Positions 26,402-36,343 of a stretch of DNA of 64,000 nucleotides are shown here, in pieces. The position numbers and the translations under genes are program-made. Position 1 is the first letter of the stretch, and every line of letters starts with the position of its first letter. Source of the stretch: Lysobacter capsici (GTDB taxonomy: Bacteria > Pseudomonadota > Gammaproteobacteria > Xanthomonadales > Xanthomonadaceae); contig NZ_CP094357.1 of NCBI RefSeq assembly GCF_014779555.2, positions 3,968,001-4,032,000 on the forward strand, read 5' to 3'. The notes below the pieces were generated by a model. It saw nothing but the letters and a program-made list of their open reading frames with translations. It did no database searches and was not told the origin of the DNA.

Positions 26402-28486
26402 ATGAACGCGATGACGGACACCTCGCTCGACACCGATCCGCTGCGCGACAGCGCCCTGTACTTCAATCGCGAGCTGTCGCAACTGGACTTCAACTTCCGC
26501 GTGCTGGCCCAGGCCCAGGACCCGCAGGTGCCGTTGCTGGAACGGCTGAAGTACCTGTGCATTTCCTGCACCAACCTCGACGAATTCTTCGAGATCCGCG
26601 CCGGCACCTTGCGCCACGCCCAGGACCTCGGCCTCGCGCCGGGCCCGGACGGACTGGCGCCGCAAACCGTGCTATCGCGCATCCACGACCGCGCCGCCGA
26701 ACTGGTCAAAGCGCAGTACGAATGCTGGAACGACGTGCTGCGCCCGGCGCTGCAGGAATCGGGCGTGCGCGTGCTCGGCCGCAATTCCTGGAACGCGCGC
26801 CAGACCCGCTGGCTGCGCGCGTACTTCCGCGACGAAATCATGCCGGTGCTGTCGCCGCTCGGCCTCGACCCGGCGCATCCGTTCCCGAAGATCCTCAACA
26901 AATCGCTCAACATCGTCGTCGTGCTCAAGGGCAAGGACGCGTTCGGCCGCGCCGGCAATCTGGCGATCGTGCGCGCGCCGCGCTCGCTGCCGCGGATCAT
27001 CCAGATGCCGGAGAATGTCTCCGGCGGCAAGCACGACTTCGTATTCCTGTCCTCGGTGCTGTCGGCGTTCGTCGACGAATTGTTTCCGGGCATGGAGGTC
27101 AAGGGCGCGTATCAGTTCCGCGTCACCCGCAATTCGGAGCTGCTGGTCGACGAGGAAGAGGTCGACAACATCGCCCTGGCCTTGCGCGATGAGTTGATCG
27201 GCCGCGGTTATCTGCGCGCGGTGCGGCTGGAAATCGCCGAGCAGTGCCCCAAGCCGATCGTGCGCACGTTGCTTGAGAATTTCGATCTGCCCGAGAACGC
27301 GGTCTACCGCATCAACGGGCCGGTCAATCTCAATCGCGTGATCCAGGTCTACGATCTGGTGCAGCGCCCGGAACTGAAGTTCCCGCCGTACCAGCAGCGC
27401 GTGCTGCCGGGTGTCGACACCTTGTTCGACACCGTCGCCGAGGGCGACGTGCTGCTGCACCACCCCTTCGATTCGTTCGCGCCGGTGCTGGAGCTGATCC
27501 GTCAGTCCGCCGAAGACCCGAACGTGCTGGCGATCAAGCAGACCCTGTACCGCGCCGGCAAGGATTCGCCGATCGTCGAGCAACTGGTCCAGGCCGCGCG
27601 CAACGGCAAGGACGTGACCGTGGTGGTCGAGCTGCGCGCGCGCTTCGACGAGGAAGCCAATCTGGGCCTGGCCGACCGATTGCAGGAAGCCGGCGTGCAG
27701 GTCGTATACGGCGTGGTCGGCTACAAGACCCACGCCAAGATGCTGCTGATCGTCCGCCGCGAAGGCCGCAAGCTCAAGCGCTACGTCCACCTGGGCACCG
27801 GCAACTATCACAGCGGCACCGCGCGCGCCTACACCGACTTCGGCCTGATCACCGCCGATCCGGACATCGGCAACGACGTGCACATGATCTTCCAGCAGCT
27901 GTCCGGGCTGGCGCCGTCGCTCAAGCTCAAGTGCCTGCTGCAATCGCCGTTCACCCTGCACGCCGGGGTGCTCAAGCGCATCGACCGCGAAACCAAGCAC
28001 GCGCGCGCCGGCAAACCCGCGCGCATCGTCGCCAAGATGAACGCACTCAACGAGCCGCAGGTGATCCGCGCGCTGTACCAGGCCTCGCAGGCCGGCGTGC
28101 AGATCGACCTGATCGTGCGCGGCGCCTGCACCCTGCGTCCGGGCGTGGAAGGCATCTCGGACAATATCCGGGTGCGTTCGATCGTCGGGCGGTTCCTCGA
28201 GCATCACCGCGTCTATTGGTTCGCCAACGACGGCGCGCCGGACCTGTTCTGCTCCAGCGCCGACTGGCTGGAACGCAACCTGCTGCGCCGGGTCGAGACC
28301 GGTTTCCCGATCCTCGACACCGATCTGCGCGCCCGGGTCTACGACGAAGCCCTGGCCAATTACCTCGCCGACAACCTCAACGCCTGGGAATTGCAGGCCG
28401 ACGGCCACTACTCGCGGGTGCTGCCGCGCGACGGCGAAATGCCGCATTCGGCGCAATCGACCCTGCTAGCCAAGATCTGCGGATAA
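26402..28486 (+). CDS. ppk: Polyphosphate kinase 1
   Basis: 694 residues, the normal Ppk1 length. N-terminal LYFNRELSQLDFNFRVLAQA and SCTNLDEFFEIRAG are characteristic, and the catalytic histidine lies in YKTHAKMLLIVRRE, with the second histidine segment YVHLGTGNYHSGTARAYTD. It polymerises ATP gamma-phosphate into polyphosphate, reversibly. It begins 25 bases after phoR, which places polyphosphate synthesis under the same transcript as the phosphate regulators. Confidence 0.96.
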   Translation: MNAMTDTSLDTDPLRDSALYFNRELSQLDFNFRVLAQAQDPQVPLLERLKYLCISCTNLDEFFEIRAGTLRHAQDLGLAPGPDGLAPQTVLSRIHDRAAELVKAQYECWNDVLRPALQESGVRVLGRNSWNARQTRWLRAYFRDEIMPVLSPLGLDPAHPFPKILNKSLNIVVVLKGKDAFGRAGNLAIVRAPRSLPRIIQMPENVSGGKHDFVFLSSVLSAFVDELFPGMEVKGAYQFRVTRNSELLVDEEEVDNIALALRDELIGRGYLRAVRLEIAEQCPKPIVRTLLENFDLPENAVYRINGPVNLNRVIQVYDLVQRPELKFPPYQQRVLPGVDTLFDTVAEGDVLLHHPFDSFAPVLELIRQSAEDPNVLAIKQTLYRAGKDSPIVEQLVQAARNGKDVTVVVELRARFDEEANLGLADRLQEAGVQVVYGVVGYKTHAKMLLIVRREGRKLKRYVHLGTGNYHSGTARAYTDFGLITADPDIGNDVHMIFQQLSGLAPSLKLKCLLQSPFTLHAGVLKRIDRETKHARAGKPARIVAKMNALNEPQVIRALYQASQAGVQIDLIVRGACTLRPGVEGISDNIRVRSIVGRFLEHHRVYWFANDGAPDLFCSSADWLERNLLRRVETGFPILDTDLRARVYDEALANYLADNLNAWELQADGHYSRVLPRDGEMPHSAQSTLLAKICG

Positions 28487-28496
28487 AATTCCGCGC

Positions 28497-30026
28497 ATGA
28501 ACAACCTTTTCCCGACCACCCGCCTGCCGCTCCAGGACGGCGACCTGCTCGCCGCGATCGACCTGGGATCGAACAGTTTCCATATGGTGGTCGCGCGGTA
28601 CGTGCTCGGGCAGCTGCGCACGGTCGACCGCTTGCGCGAGACCGTGCGCCTGGCCGAGGGCCTGGACCGCAAGGGCGGGCTGGCGCCGGACGTGCGTCAG
28701 CGCGCGCTCGATTGCCTGTCGCGCTTCGGCCAGCGCATCCGCGACGTGCCGCCGCAGCGGGTGCGCGCGATCGCGACCAACACCGTGCGCCGACTGGCCG
28801 CGCCGCAGGCGTTCCTGATGCCAGCCGAATCGGCGCTGGGTCACGCCATCGAAGTCGTGTCCGGCCGCGAAGAGGCGCGCCTGATCTACCTGGGCATCGC
28901 CCACGCCCAGCCGTCCAAGCCCGGCGAACGCCGGCTGGTGATCGACATCGGCGGCGGCTCCACCGAATGCATCGTCGGCAGCGGGTTCGAGGCGATCGAG
29001 CGCGAAAGCCTGCAGGTCGGCTGCATCGCCACCACGCGGCGGTTCTTCGAGAACGGCAAGCTGTCGAAAAAGAAATGGCGCGACGCGCTGACCGAAGTGT
29101 CGGCCGAGTTCCAGCAATTCGCCGGAACTTACCGTGCGCTCGGCTGGCACGAGGCGCTGGGCTCGTCGGGTACCAACAAGGCCATCGGCGAAATCTGCGC
29201 GGCGATGAAACTGACCAAGGGCGCTGTCACCGCCGAGGCCCTGCCGCAGTTGCGCGACCGCCTGCTGCAGGCCGACCGGATCGAAGCCATCGACCTGCCC
29301 GGCCTGTCCGCCGACCGCCGTCCGGTGATCGCCGGCGGCATCCTGATCCTGGAGGCCGCGTTCAACGTGCTCGGCCTGCAGCGCATGGCGATCAGCAAGG
29401 CGGCGATGCGCGAGGGCGTGCTGTACGACATGCTCGGCCGCGGCGGCGCCGACGATCCGCGCGATGCCGCGGTGGTCGCGCTGGTCAAGCGCTACGGCAT
29501 CGACGAACAGCAGTCCGCGCGGGTCGAGGCGACCATGCTGCGCTTGTTCGATCAGGTCGCCAAAGCCTGGAACCTCGACGCCGACGACCGCCTGATGCTG
29601 CAACGCGCGACACGCCTGCACGAACTGGGCCTGGTGATCGCGCACAGCCAGTACCACGTGCACAGCTCGTACGTGCTGGAGAACTCCGATATTTCCGGCT
29701 TCTCGCGCCAGCAGCAGCAATTCCTCGCCGCGCTGGTCCGCACCCATCGCCGCGGCATTCCCAAGAACGCCTTCGACGCCCTGCCCGACCGACTGCTCGC
29801 GGCGGTGCGGCGCAGTTCGGCCCTGCTGCGTCTGGCGGTGCTGCTGCATCGCGCCCACGAATCCGACCCGATCCCGCAACTCGACGCCCACGCCGACAGC
29901 AATACGCTGACCTTGACCGTGTCCAAGCGCTGGCTGGAATCGCGGCCGCTGATTCGCGCCGATCTGGAAGGCGAACCGCAGGATATGGCGGGGCTGGGGA
30001 TTGCGTTGAAGTTGCTGGCGGCTTGA
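28497..30026 (+). CDS. ppx: Exopolyphosphatase (Ppx/GppA family)
   Basis: 509 residues. The ASKHA phosphate-binding motifs are AIDLGSNSFHMVVAR at 20-34 and VIDIGGGSTECIVG; the C-terminal HD-like helical domain has RLHELGLVIAHSQYHVHSSYVLEN. It removes terminal phosphates from polyphosphate (or hydrolyses pppGpp). It begins 10 bases after ppk and so completes a phoB-phoR-ppk-ppx operon that both makes and degrades polyphosphate. Confidence 0.95.
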   Translation: MNNLFPTTRLPLQDGDLLAAIDLGSNSFHMVVARYVLGQLRTVDRLRETVRLAEGLDRKGGLAPDVRQRALDCLSRFGQRIRDVPPQRVRAIATNTVRRLAAPQAFLMPAESALGHAIEVVSGREEARLIYLGIAHAQPSKPGERRLVIDIGGGSTECIVGSGFEAIERESLQVGCIATTRRFFENGKLSKKKWRDALTEVSAEFQQFAGTYRALGWHEALGSSGTNKAIGEICAAMKLTKGAVTAEALPQLRDRLLQADRIEAIDLPGLSADRRPVIAGGILILEAAFNVLGLQRMAISKAAMREGVLYDMLGRGGADDPRDAAVVALVKRYGIDEQQSARVEATMLRLFDQVAKAWNLDADDRLMLQRATRLHELGLVIAHSQYHVHSSYVLENSDISGFSRQQQQFLAALVRTHRRGIPKNAFDALPDRLLAAVRRSSALLRLAVLLHRAHESDPIPQLDAHADSNTLTLTVSKRWLESRPLIRADLEGEPQDMAGLGIALKLLAA

Positions 30027-30599
30027 GTCGCTTCGCCTCGCGACGATCTGCGCATACCACCTGAGACTGGTCCGGAAGCGCAACTCGCGCTAGGCATCCT
30101 CTGTTCGCACTTGTCCGGCATAAGCAAGTGAAATAAATTGAAGCCACGAACGCAGCAGGAACGCTGCGTTCTTCGGCCGCATCCGGCCGATGTCGCGCGA
30201 TCGGTTTTATCGCCGGCAATGCAGATTTATCCAGCCAAGGAAAGGCCATCCGCCATGCGCATCGCACGGTTAGCACCGCATCTATTCTCCACAACGTCCG
30301 GTCCGCCCGCGAGTGATCGTTCGCGTGCGCTCGCAAGCGAAAATTGCAAGCTCAGCGACTCGCGAACGCTTCAATAAGCGCTCTCCGTGACGGCATCGAC
30401 CTGGCCTCGCACGCCGAGTCGCGGCAAACCGTTGCACGGCATCCACGATTCATGCACAGGAGGTGCAAGCGAAACTCTGACTATTGGTTCAAAGGCGACA
30501 TCTCAGGAAGAGGAAGCGCCACCCGGTCCTCACGTGCTTCGCTCGCGCAAGCACCTGAGCGGCGCTCCCAAGCCACATCTCAAACGCAGAGGATCGCGC
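30027..30599. other. Gene-poor intergenic stretch of different composition
   Basis: No convincing gene. It is visibly less GC-rich than its surroundings. It contains a hairpin AACGCAGC-AGGA-ACGCTGCGTT near 30148-30170 and a frame continuous with the following secreted gene but without a plausible start. It probably holds the promoter of the secreted gene at 30600. Confidence 0.5.
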
Positions 30600-31148
30600 A
30601 TGTTTAGATATCTCATTTTCGCGCTCGCCGTGCTTCATTCCGGCGGCGCGTTGGCCGTGGGTTGCAAAGAGGCGCCTCGCTTCGGCAACTCGCCCACAGT
30701 GACCGTGCTGAACGCGTCTCCCGAAAATCCACGCCCAGGTGACGAAATCACTCTGACCGCATTGGTCGAGGCGGCCGATGTATTCTCCGTCTCCTGCCAG
30801 AACCCGGACCATTCAGTACAGAGGATCGGCGGCATCATAGATGTGTTCGCCGGCGCAACGCGCATCGGCAGCGTCCAAATCGCGCCAGAAAACACACACC
30901 AAGTGTATCTTGGCACTTATTACGACCCGGCCTGCCCTCAAGGATTCACCTGCCCGTTCTTCTACTACGGCTTCAATACCACCAGCTACTCTGTGAAGTT
31001 CCGGATGCCGATGGATTCGACCCAGCAGACCTTCACCGCCAGCTTCAGCGGCGACAAGCATTTTTCGCGCGGCTCCAATTCACAGCCGTTGAACATGTCC
31101 GCAGCATACGCCGACAACAGCCCGATCATCAGTTACCTGCTGAACTGA
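30600..31148 (+). CDS. Secreted protein with an Ig-like (Big_3-type) fold
   Basis: 182 residues. A signal peptide (RYLIFALAVLHSGGALA) is followed by a single bacterial Ig-like domain: SPENPRPGDEITLTALVEAA, GATRIGSVQIAPENTHQVYLG, and the final strand pattern TFTASFSGDKHFSRGSNSQPL, typical of Big_3_5 repeats. Four or more cysteines may form disulfides. AGAGGA lies six bases before the ATG. No repeats and no C-terminal anchor, so it is probably periplasmic or extracellular. Codon use looks more relaxed than in neighbours (ATA, TTA and AGA are used), consistent with recent acquisition. Confidence 0.75.
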   Translation: MFRYLIFALAVLHSGGALAVGCKEAPRFGNSPTVTVLNASPENPRPGDEITLTALVEAADVFSVSCQNPDHSVQRIGGIIDVFAGATRIGSVQIAPENTHQVYLGTYYDPACPQGFTCPFFYYGFNTTSYSVKFRMPMDSTQQTFTASFSGDKHFSRGSNSQPLNMSAAYADNSPIISYLLN

Positions 31149-31200
31149 CATCTCAAACTCAGTCAACACATATCATTCAATTACTCAAAGGATTGATCGC

Positions 31201-31512
31201 ATGAAGACCATTCTCACCACCCTCGCCGCCGCCCTACTCGCCGTCAGCGGCAGCGCTTCTGCCGAATTCATCGAAACCACCGAGATTAGCCAGATCGGCG
31301 CGTACCAGGCTGCCACCACGCACTACGTTTGGCTGTCCACCGGCATCTCCGCCGAATGCGCAGCCCAGGGCACCAATTCCGTCCTGGCGTTTGATGAAGC
31401 TCAGCCCGGCGGCAAGGGCTTGCTGGCGATCCTGACCAGCGCGCTTCTCAATAAGCGCAAGGTCTCGGTGCGCACCAGCGGCTGCAACATCGTCGAGGTT
31501 TACCTCAAGTAA
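31201..31512 (+). CDS. Small secreted protein of unknown function
   Basis: 103 residues with a signal peptide (MKTILTTLAAALLAVSGSASA) and a mature part of about 82 residues that alternates like beta strands (ATTHYVWLSTGISAEC, RKVSVRTSGCNIVEVYLK). It has two cysteines that could form one disulfide. AAAGGA precedes the ATG. It follows the Ig-like secreted gene after 52 bases and shares its terminator, so the two are probably co-expressed. I do not recognise a family. Confidence 0.75.
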   Translation: MKTILTTLAAALLAVSGSASAEFIETTEISQIGAYQAATTHYVWLSTGISAECAAQGTNSVLAFDEAQPGGKGLLAILTSALLNKRKVSVRTSGCNIVEVYLK

Positions 31513-31546
31513 GCGCATCGCGCGGCGATGTGTCTATCGCTGCGGA

Positions 31547-31578
31547 GAAGCCCGCCTTTAGGCGGGCTTCTCGTTTTT
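31547..31578 (+). terminator. Terminator of the secreted-protein pair
   Basis: GAAGCCCGCC-TTTA-GGCGGGCTTC followed by TCGTTTTT, 34 bases after the stop of the small secreted gene. Confidence 0.9.
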
Positions 31579-31638
31579 AAAGCGCTCGCGATGCACTGGG
31601 AAGAAAACAGGTAGCGCATCGCTTACCGTCGCGCGGCA

Positions 31639-33357
31639 TCAGCCGCCACTGCTGTTTGCGGACATCGACAGCCGCTCGATCATCTTCTCGCGCATCACGA
31701 ACTTCTGCGGCTTGCCGCTGATCGTCATCGGCAGGCTGTCGACGAATTCGATATAGCGCGGAATCTTGTACTGGGCGATGCGACCCTGGCAGAACGCGCG
31801 CACCGCATCGGCATCCAATGCCGCGCCGTCGGCGATGCGGATCCAGGCGCAGACTTCCTCGCCGAATTTCGCATCGGGCACGCCGAACACCTGCACGTCG
31901 GCGATCGCCGGATGCGCGTACAAAAATTCCTCGATCTCGCGCGGATACACGTTCTCGCCGCCGCGGATCAGCATGTCCTTCAAGCGTCCGACGATGTGGG
32001 CATAGCCGTCCGTGTCGATGATGGCCTGATCGCCGGTATGCATCCAGCCTTCGCCGTCGATCGCTTCGGCGGTGCGCTTGGGATCACCCCAATAGCCCTG
32101 CATCACCGAATACCCGCGCGTCAGCAGTTCACCGATCTCGCCGCGCGGCACGGTGTTGCCGTCTTCGTCGACGATGCGCACTTCCACGTGCGGATGCACG
32201 CGTCCGACCGAGTCCACGCGCCGCGCCAGCGGATCGTCCGGCACGGTCTGGAAACTGACCGGACTGGTCTCGGTCATGCCGTAGGCGATGGTGACCTGCT
32301 GCATGTGCATGCGCTCGACCACCTGCTTCATCACCTCGATCGGGCAATTCGAACCGGCCATGATCCCGGTGCGCAGGCTCGACAGATCGAACTCGCCGAA
32401 ACGCGGATGCTCCAGTTCGCCGATGAACATCGTCGGCACGCCATGCAGGCCGGTGCAGCGCTCGTCGGCGACGGTCTGCAGCGTGACCAGCGGATCGAAG
32501 CCTTCGCCCGGAATCACCATGCACGCGCCGTGGGTGACGCAGGCCATATTGCCCAGGACCATGCCGAAGCAATGGTAGAAAGGCACCGGGATGCACAGCC
32601 GGTCGCGCTCGCTCAGGCGCATTGCCTCGCCGACGAAGAAACCGTTGTTGACGATGTTGCGATGGGTCAGGGTCGCGCCCTTCGGCGCGCCGGTGGTGCC
32701 GGAGGTGAACTGGATATTGACCGCATCGTCCGGCGACAGCCGCGTGGCGATTTGTTTGAGTTGCGCATGTGCGTCGGCATCGTCGCAGGCGGCGATCGCA
32801 TCGAAGGCGTGCGCGCCCGCGGGCGGCTCGCCCGGCCCCATCGACAATACGTGGCGCAGGTCGGGCAAACGCCGCGCGCGCAACATGCCGGGCGGATGCC
32901 GGTCCAGTTCCGGCGCCAGTTCGCGCAGCATCTGCAGATAGTGCGAGGTCTTGAACGAAGGCACGATCGCCAGAGCCCGGCAGGCGACCAGATTCAAGGC
33001 ATATTCCAGTTCGTGGGTGCGATACGCCGGATTGATGTTGACCAGGATCAGGCCGACACGCGCGCTCGCGAATTGCAGCAACACCCATTCGGCGCGATTG
33101 AGCGACCACACGCCGATGCGGTCGCCCGGGGCGAGGCCGAGTTCGAGCAGGCCCGCGGCGAGCCGATCGACCGCCGCATCGAACTCGCGCCAGTTCATGC
33201 GCACGCCTTGCGGCGGCACCACCAGCGCATCGCGCTCGGGCCAGGTCGCGGCGATGCGCGACAGCATCGCGCCGATGGTTTCGTCCAGCAACGGCGGCGT
33301 GGCGGCGCCGACGACGTGGCTCAATGCGGGGTCCGGGGCGGCATGGGCGGCGTTCAT
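31639..33357 (-). CDS. AMP-binding acyl-CoA synthetase
   Basis: 572 residues of the ANL superfamily. The P-loop is [18 protein letters not shown], the A5 motif is YGMTETSP, then the [12 protein letters not shown] and [20 protein letters not shown] hinge motifs, and the C-terminal lysine is in [10 protein letters not shown]. It most resembles medium/long-chain fatty acyl-CoA synthetases (FadD-type). It would activate a carboxylic acid with ATP and CoA; substrate not readable. Transcribed alone; 338 bp upstream (33358-33695) hold no gene that I can see. Confidence 0.9.
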   Translation of the reverse strand: MNAAHAAPDPALSHVVGAATPPLLDETIGAMLSRIAATWPERDALVVPPQGVRMNWREFDAAVDRLAAGLLELGLAPGDRIGVWSLNRAEWVLLQFASARVGLILVNINPAYRTHELEYALNLVACRALAIVPSFKTSHYLQMLRELAPELDRHPPGMLRARRLPDLRHVLSMGPGEPPAGAHAFDAIAACDDADAHAQLKQIATRLSPDDAVNIQFTSGTTGAPKGATLTHRNIVNNGFFVGEAMRLSERDRLCIPVPFYHCFGMVLGNMACVTHGACMVIPGEGFDPLVTLQTVADERCTGLHGVPTMFIGELEHPRFGEFDLSSLRTGIMAGSNCPIEVMKQVVERMHMQQVTIAYGMTETSPVSFQTVPDDPLARRVDSVGRVHPHVEVRIVDEDGNTVPRGEIGELLTRGYSVMQGYWGDPKRTAEAIDGEGWMHTGDQAIIDTDGYAHIVGRLKDMLIRGGENVYPREIEEFLYAHPAIADVQVFGVPDAKFGEEVCAWIRIADGAALDADAVRAFCQGRIAQYKIPRYIEFVDSLPMTISGKPQKFVMREKMIERLSMSANSSGG

Positions 33358-33695
33358 GGCCTTAGCATATCCGCAGGCCGCGCCTGCGTTTGGCCACGGC
33401 CGCGGCGCCGCGAGCTCAATCCGTGATTGCCCTCCACAACCGGCGCAACGCCTGGATCGGCGACGACATCGCCCGCATCGGCCACGACGCTACGATGGCC
33501 GGGTGCGGATACGCGAAAAACGCCGATCCGGCGATGATCCAAGGCGCGGCTTGCGTTCGACAACGCCGCGCAATTGCTTTCCGCGCGCAATTGCTCTTTG
33601 ATTGCACGGGCATGACGGCCTCGGCGGCTGCGTTCGAGACCGCCGCGATGGATCGCCGCATGCCGTCCGCACTCATTCCAAGGCAGGAACCCCGC

Positions 33696-34310
33696 ATGTC
33701 GATCGTCCATCCGCTGTCGCGCCTCGCGCTGTCCCTTCTCGTCCCGATCGCGCTGTCGATGCCGGCGCAGGCCAAGCAGCCCGCGACCAGCGCGCCCGCT
33801 ACCGCGCAAAGCCGATCGGCCGCGAGCCTGAACTTCAACGGCGCGCGCTACCTGCATCGCTGGTCCGACAGCACCCAGGCCGAATTCACCCCCGCCGGCC
33901 AGGAAGACCTGAGCAAGTGGCAGGACATGATCACCGTGGTGACCAACGCCGGCGCGCGCGACGGCGAGCAACTGGCCGGATTGGCCGAAGCCGTGCTCGC
34001 CCGCTACAAGCAGGCCGGCAAGATCATCAAGACCGATTCCAAGCCGCGCACGCCGCAAAGCCCCGCCGAGCACCTGATCGTGGCCGTGCTGCCGGGCAAG
34101 GGATTCGTCGAGACGGTGTTCGCGCGGATCAAGCTGATCGACGACACCGGCACCATCGCCATCTATGCCCATCGCGTCTACGGCGAGAACGCCGCCAACG
34201 ATTTCGGCGCGTGGCTGACCGCGAACGGCGAGGCGACCGAGCGGGCCGTGATGGCCTGGGACGGCATCCCGACGCCGGCCCAGTTGAGCGCGTTGCCGCG
34301 CAGCAAGTGA
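33696..34310 (+). CDS. Secreted protein of unknown function
   Basis: 204 residues with a signal peptide (LALSLLVPIALSMPAQA). The mature part (about 180 residues) reads ARYLHRWSDSTQAEFTPAG, QDMITVVTNAGARDG, HLIVAVLPGKGFVETVFARI and IYAHRVYGENAANDFGAWL. No family recognised. AGGA lies nine bases before the ATG, and a strong terminator follows at 34346. It stands alone between two opposing genes. Confidence 0.8.
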   Translation: MSIVHPLSRLALSLLVPIALSMPAQAKQPATSAPATAQSRSAASLNFNGARYLHRWSDSTQAEFTPAGQEDLSKWQDMITVVTNAGARDGEQLAGLAEAVLARYKQAGKIIKTDSKPRTPQSPAEHLIVAVLPGKGFVETVFARIKLIDDTGTIAIYAHRVYGENAANDFGAWLTANGEATERAVMAWDGIPTPAQLSALPRSK

Positions 34311-34345
34311 TGCGCCGATCCTTGATGCGCCTCCCCTGAGCATGC

Positions 34346-34376
34346 AAAAGCCCGCCGAAAGGCGGGCTTTTGTTTT
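34346..34376. terminator. Bidirectional terminator
   Basis: AAAAGCCCGCC-GAAA-GGCGGGCTTTT followed by GTTTT. The A/T flanks let it serve both the secreted gene (plus) and opgH (minus, ending 34424). Confidence 0.9.
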
Positions 34377-34423
34377 CACACCGCGGCGCCGCTGCGATCG
34401 CGCCGCGGCTCACCCCACACCGA

Positions 34424-36343
34424 TCACGACGCCCCGCGCTGCGCCGCCTCGGCGCGCAGTTGCTTGGCCCGCACCAGCACCGGCGGCGGGGTGATCTCTT
34501 CGGGAATGCGGAAGATGCCGATCTTGCGCAGCCACAGCCCGGTGCTGCGCGCGGAGGTGAAGGCGACCACCGGGATCGACAGCACCAGGCCGATGATCAC
34601 CGGCGACATCCACGCCGCCAGCGGCGGCGACACCACATAGGCCATGCCGCCGATCAGCACGCCGAGCAGGCTCAGGCCGCCGTAGCTGCGGATCAAGCCC
34701 GACAGCGGCAGGCTGCCGTCGTCGCGGCGCTGCGATTCCCAACCCGAGTCCTTGCCGGCCAGTACCTCGGCCACGCCGCGCGACTGCACGTACATGGTCA
34801 CCGGCGCCATCAACGCGGCCAGCAGGGTTTCGAAGATCATGCTGAGGAAGGCGCGGATCGCGCCACCGCAACCGCGGCGGGTCTCGCGGTCGGTCAGCAT
34901 CGCCAGGAAGCCCATGAACTTCGGCGCCAGCAGCACCGCCATGGTCGCGACGAACACCCACAGCACCCGGTCGGGGTCCTGATCGCGCCAGTACGCGCTC
35001 GGCGAAAACCCCGGCAGGCGGATGCTGACCCAGTTGAAGAAGCCTTCCTTGTCCAGCGGAATCGCCAGGCCGATCAGCATCAGCATCGCCCACATCGGCG
35101 CGGTGAAGTAATGGCCGATGCCCATCGCCATGTGCATGCGGCTGATCCAGTGCAGGCCCTTCGCCGACACCACCGCGCCGTGCTGCAGATTGCCCTGGCA
35201 CCAGCGGCGATCGCGCACCAGCATGTCGGTCAGCGACGGCGGGCCTTCCTCGTAACTGCCGACCAGCCCCGGCACCATGTGCAGCGCCCAGCCGCCGCGA
35301 CGCATGAACGCGGCCTCGACGAAATCGTGGCTCAGCACGGTGCCGCCGAACGGCTTGTAGCCACGCAGTTCCGGCAGGCCGGCGTGATCGGCGAAGGCCT
35401 GGGTGCGGATGATCGCGTTATGGCCCCAGTAGTTGCTTTCGGCGCCGTGCCACCAGGCGATGCCGTAGGCGATCACCGGCCCGTACACGCGCCCGGCGAA
35501 CTGCTGCATGCGCGCGAACAAGGTCTGGCCGTTGACGATCATCGGCAAGGTCTGGATCAAGCCGACATCGGCGTTACGTTCCATCGCGCCGGACAGCTTC
35601 ACGATCACCTCGCCGGTCATCAGGCTGTCGGCGTCGAGGATCAGCATCTGCGGATAGGCCGCGCCGAAGCGCCGCACCCATTCGGCGATGTTGCCGGCCT
35701 TGCGTTCGTCGTTGTTCTTGCGCCGGCGGTAGAAGATCCGCTCGTGCCCGCCGGTGCGTTCGCGCAAGGCGAGAAACGCGCGGATCTCGGCCTGGCGGAT
35801 CGGCTCCTTGGTGGTGTCGCTGAGGATGAAGAAGTCGAAGCGATCGACCTGTCCCGTGGCGACCACCGATTCGTAGATCGCCTGCAGACCCGCCATCAGC
35901 CGCTCGGGGTCTTCGTTGTAGGTCGGCATCAGCAAGGCGGTGCGCTGGCCCAGCACCGGCAACTCGCCGCCCTGCTTGAGGCCGAACCGCCAGCGCCGCC
36001 GCGACAGGATCAGGCAGAACCCGGCCAGCGAACTGGTGAACGCCAGCGCGATCCAGGCGAACAGCGGCACGAACAGCACCAGCAGCATGCCTTCGAGCAG
36101 GCTCAGCCCGCCGACATACAGCACCCGCAGGATGTGATAACCGGCGGTCAGGGTCAGCAGCGCGGCGCCGCCGATCACGTACAGCCGGCGCCAGCCCATC
36201 GCGTTGGGCGCGCTCGGCAGCGGCCGGTCCGGGCGTTCGCCCACGCGCAGCGATTGCACCGGCATCGCCATCGGCGCTTCGGCCGGCAGCGCTTCGTAGG
36301 CCACGGCGGGCGTTGTTTTCGGGGGAGCGACAGTTGCGTTCAT
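34424..36343 (-). CDS. opgH: Glucans biosynthesis glucosyltransferase H
   Basis: 639 residues, near the shorter xanthomonad OpgH (E. coli has about 850). Membrane segments flank a GT2 domain with [14 protein letters not shown], the [12 protein letters not shown] acid motif and the product-exit QxxRW-like [10 protein letters not shown]. It polymerises glucose from UDP-glucose into periplasmic glucans across the inner membrane. I chose the ATG at 36343 (MNATVAPPK), which overlaps the opgD stop by four bases (ATGA); the longer opening runs inside opgD in another frame. Confidence 0.92.
   Translation of the reverse strand: MNATVAPPKTTPAVAYEALPAEAPMAMPVQSLRVGERPDRPLPSAPNAMGWRRLYVIGGAALLTLTAGYHILRVLYVGGLSLLEGMLLVLFVPLFAWIALAFTSSLAGFCLILSRRRWRFGLKQGGELPVLGQRTALLMPTYNEDPERLMAGLQAIYESVVATGQVDRFDFFILSDTTKEPIRQAEIRAFLALRERTGGHERIFYRRRKNNDERKAGNIAEWVRRFGAAYPQMLILDADSLMTGEVIVKLSGAMERNADVGLIQTLPMIVNGQTLFARMQQFAGRVYGPVIAYGIAWWHGAESNYWGHNAIIRTQAFADHAGLPELRGYKPFGGTVLSHDFVEAAFMRRGGWALHMVPGLVGSYEEGPPSLTDMLVRDRRWCQGNLQHGAVVSAKGLHWISRMHMAMGIGHYFTAPMWAMLMLIGLAIPLDKEGFFNWVSIRLPGFSPSAYWRDQDPDRVLWVFVATMAVLLAPKFMGFLAMLTDRETRRGCGGAIRAFLSMIFETLLAALMAPVTMYVQSRGVAEVLAGKDSGWESQRRDDGSLPLSGLIRSYGGLSLLGVLIGGMAYVVSPPLAAWMSPVIIGLVLSIPVVAFTSARSTGLWLRKIGIFRIPEEITPPPVLVRAKQLRAEAAQRGAS

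Noticed and set aside
26672-28456. 594-residue minus-strand frame
   Set aside because: Antisense to ppk, with no recognisable domain.
30138-30377. 79-residue frame upstream of the Ig-like secreted gene
   Set aside because: No ribosome site, no signal, no recognisable motif.
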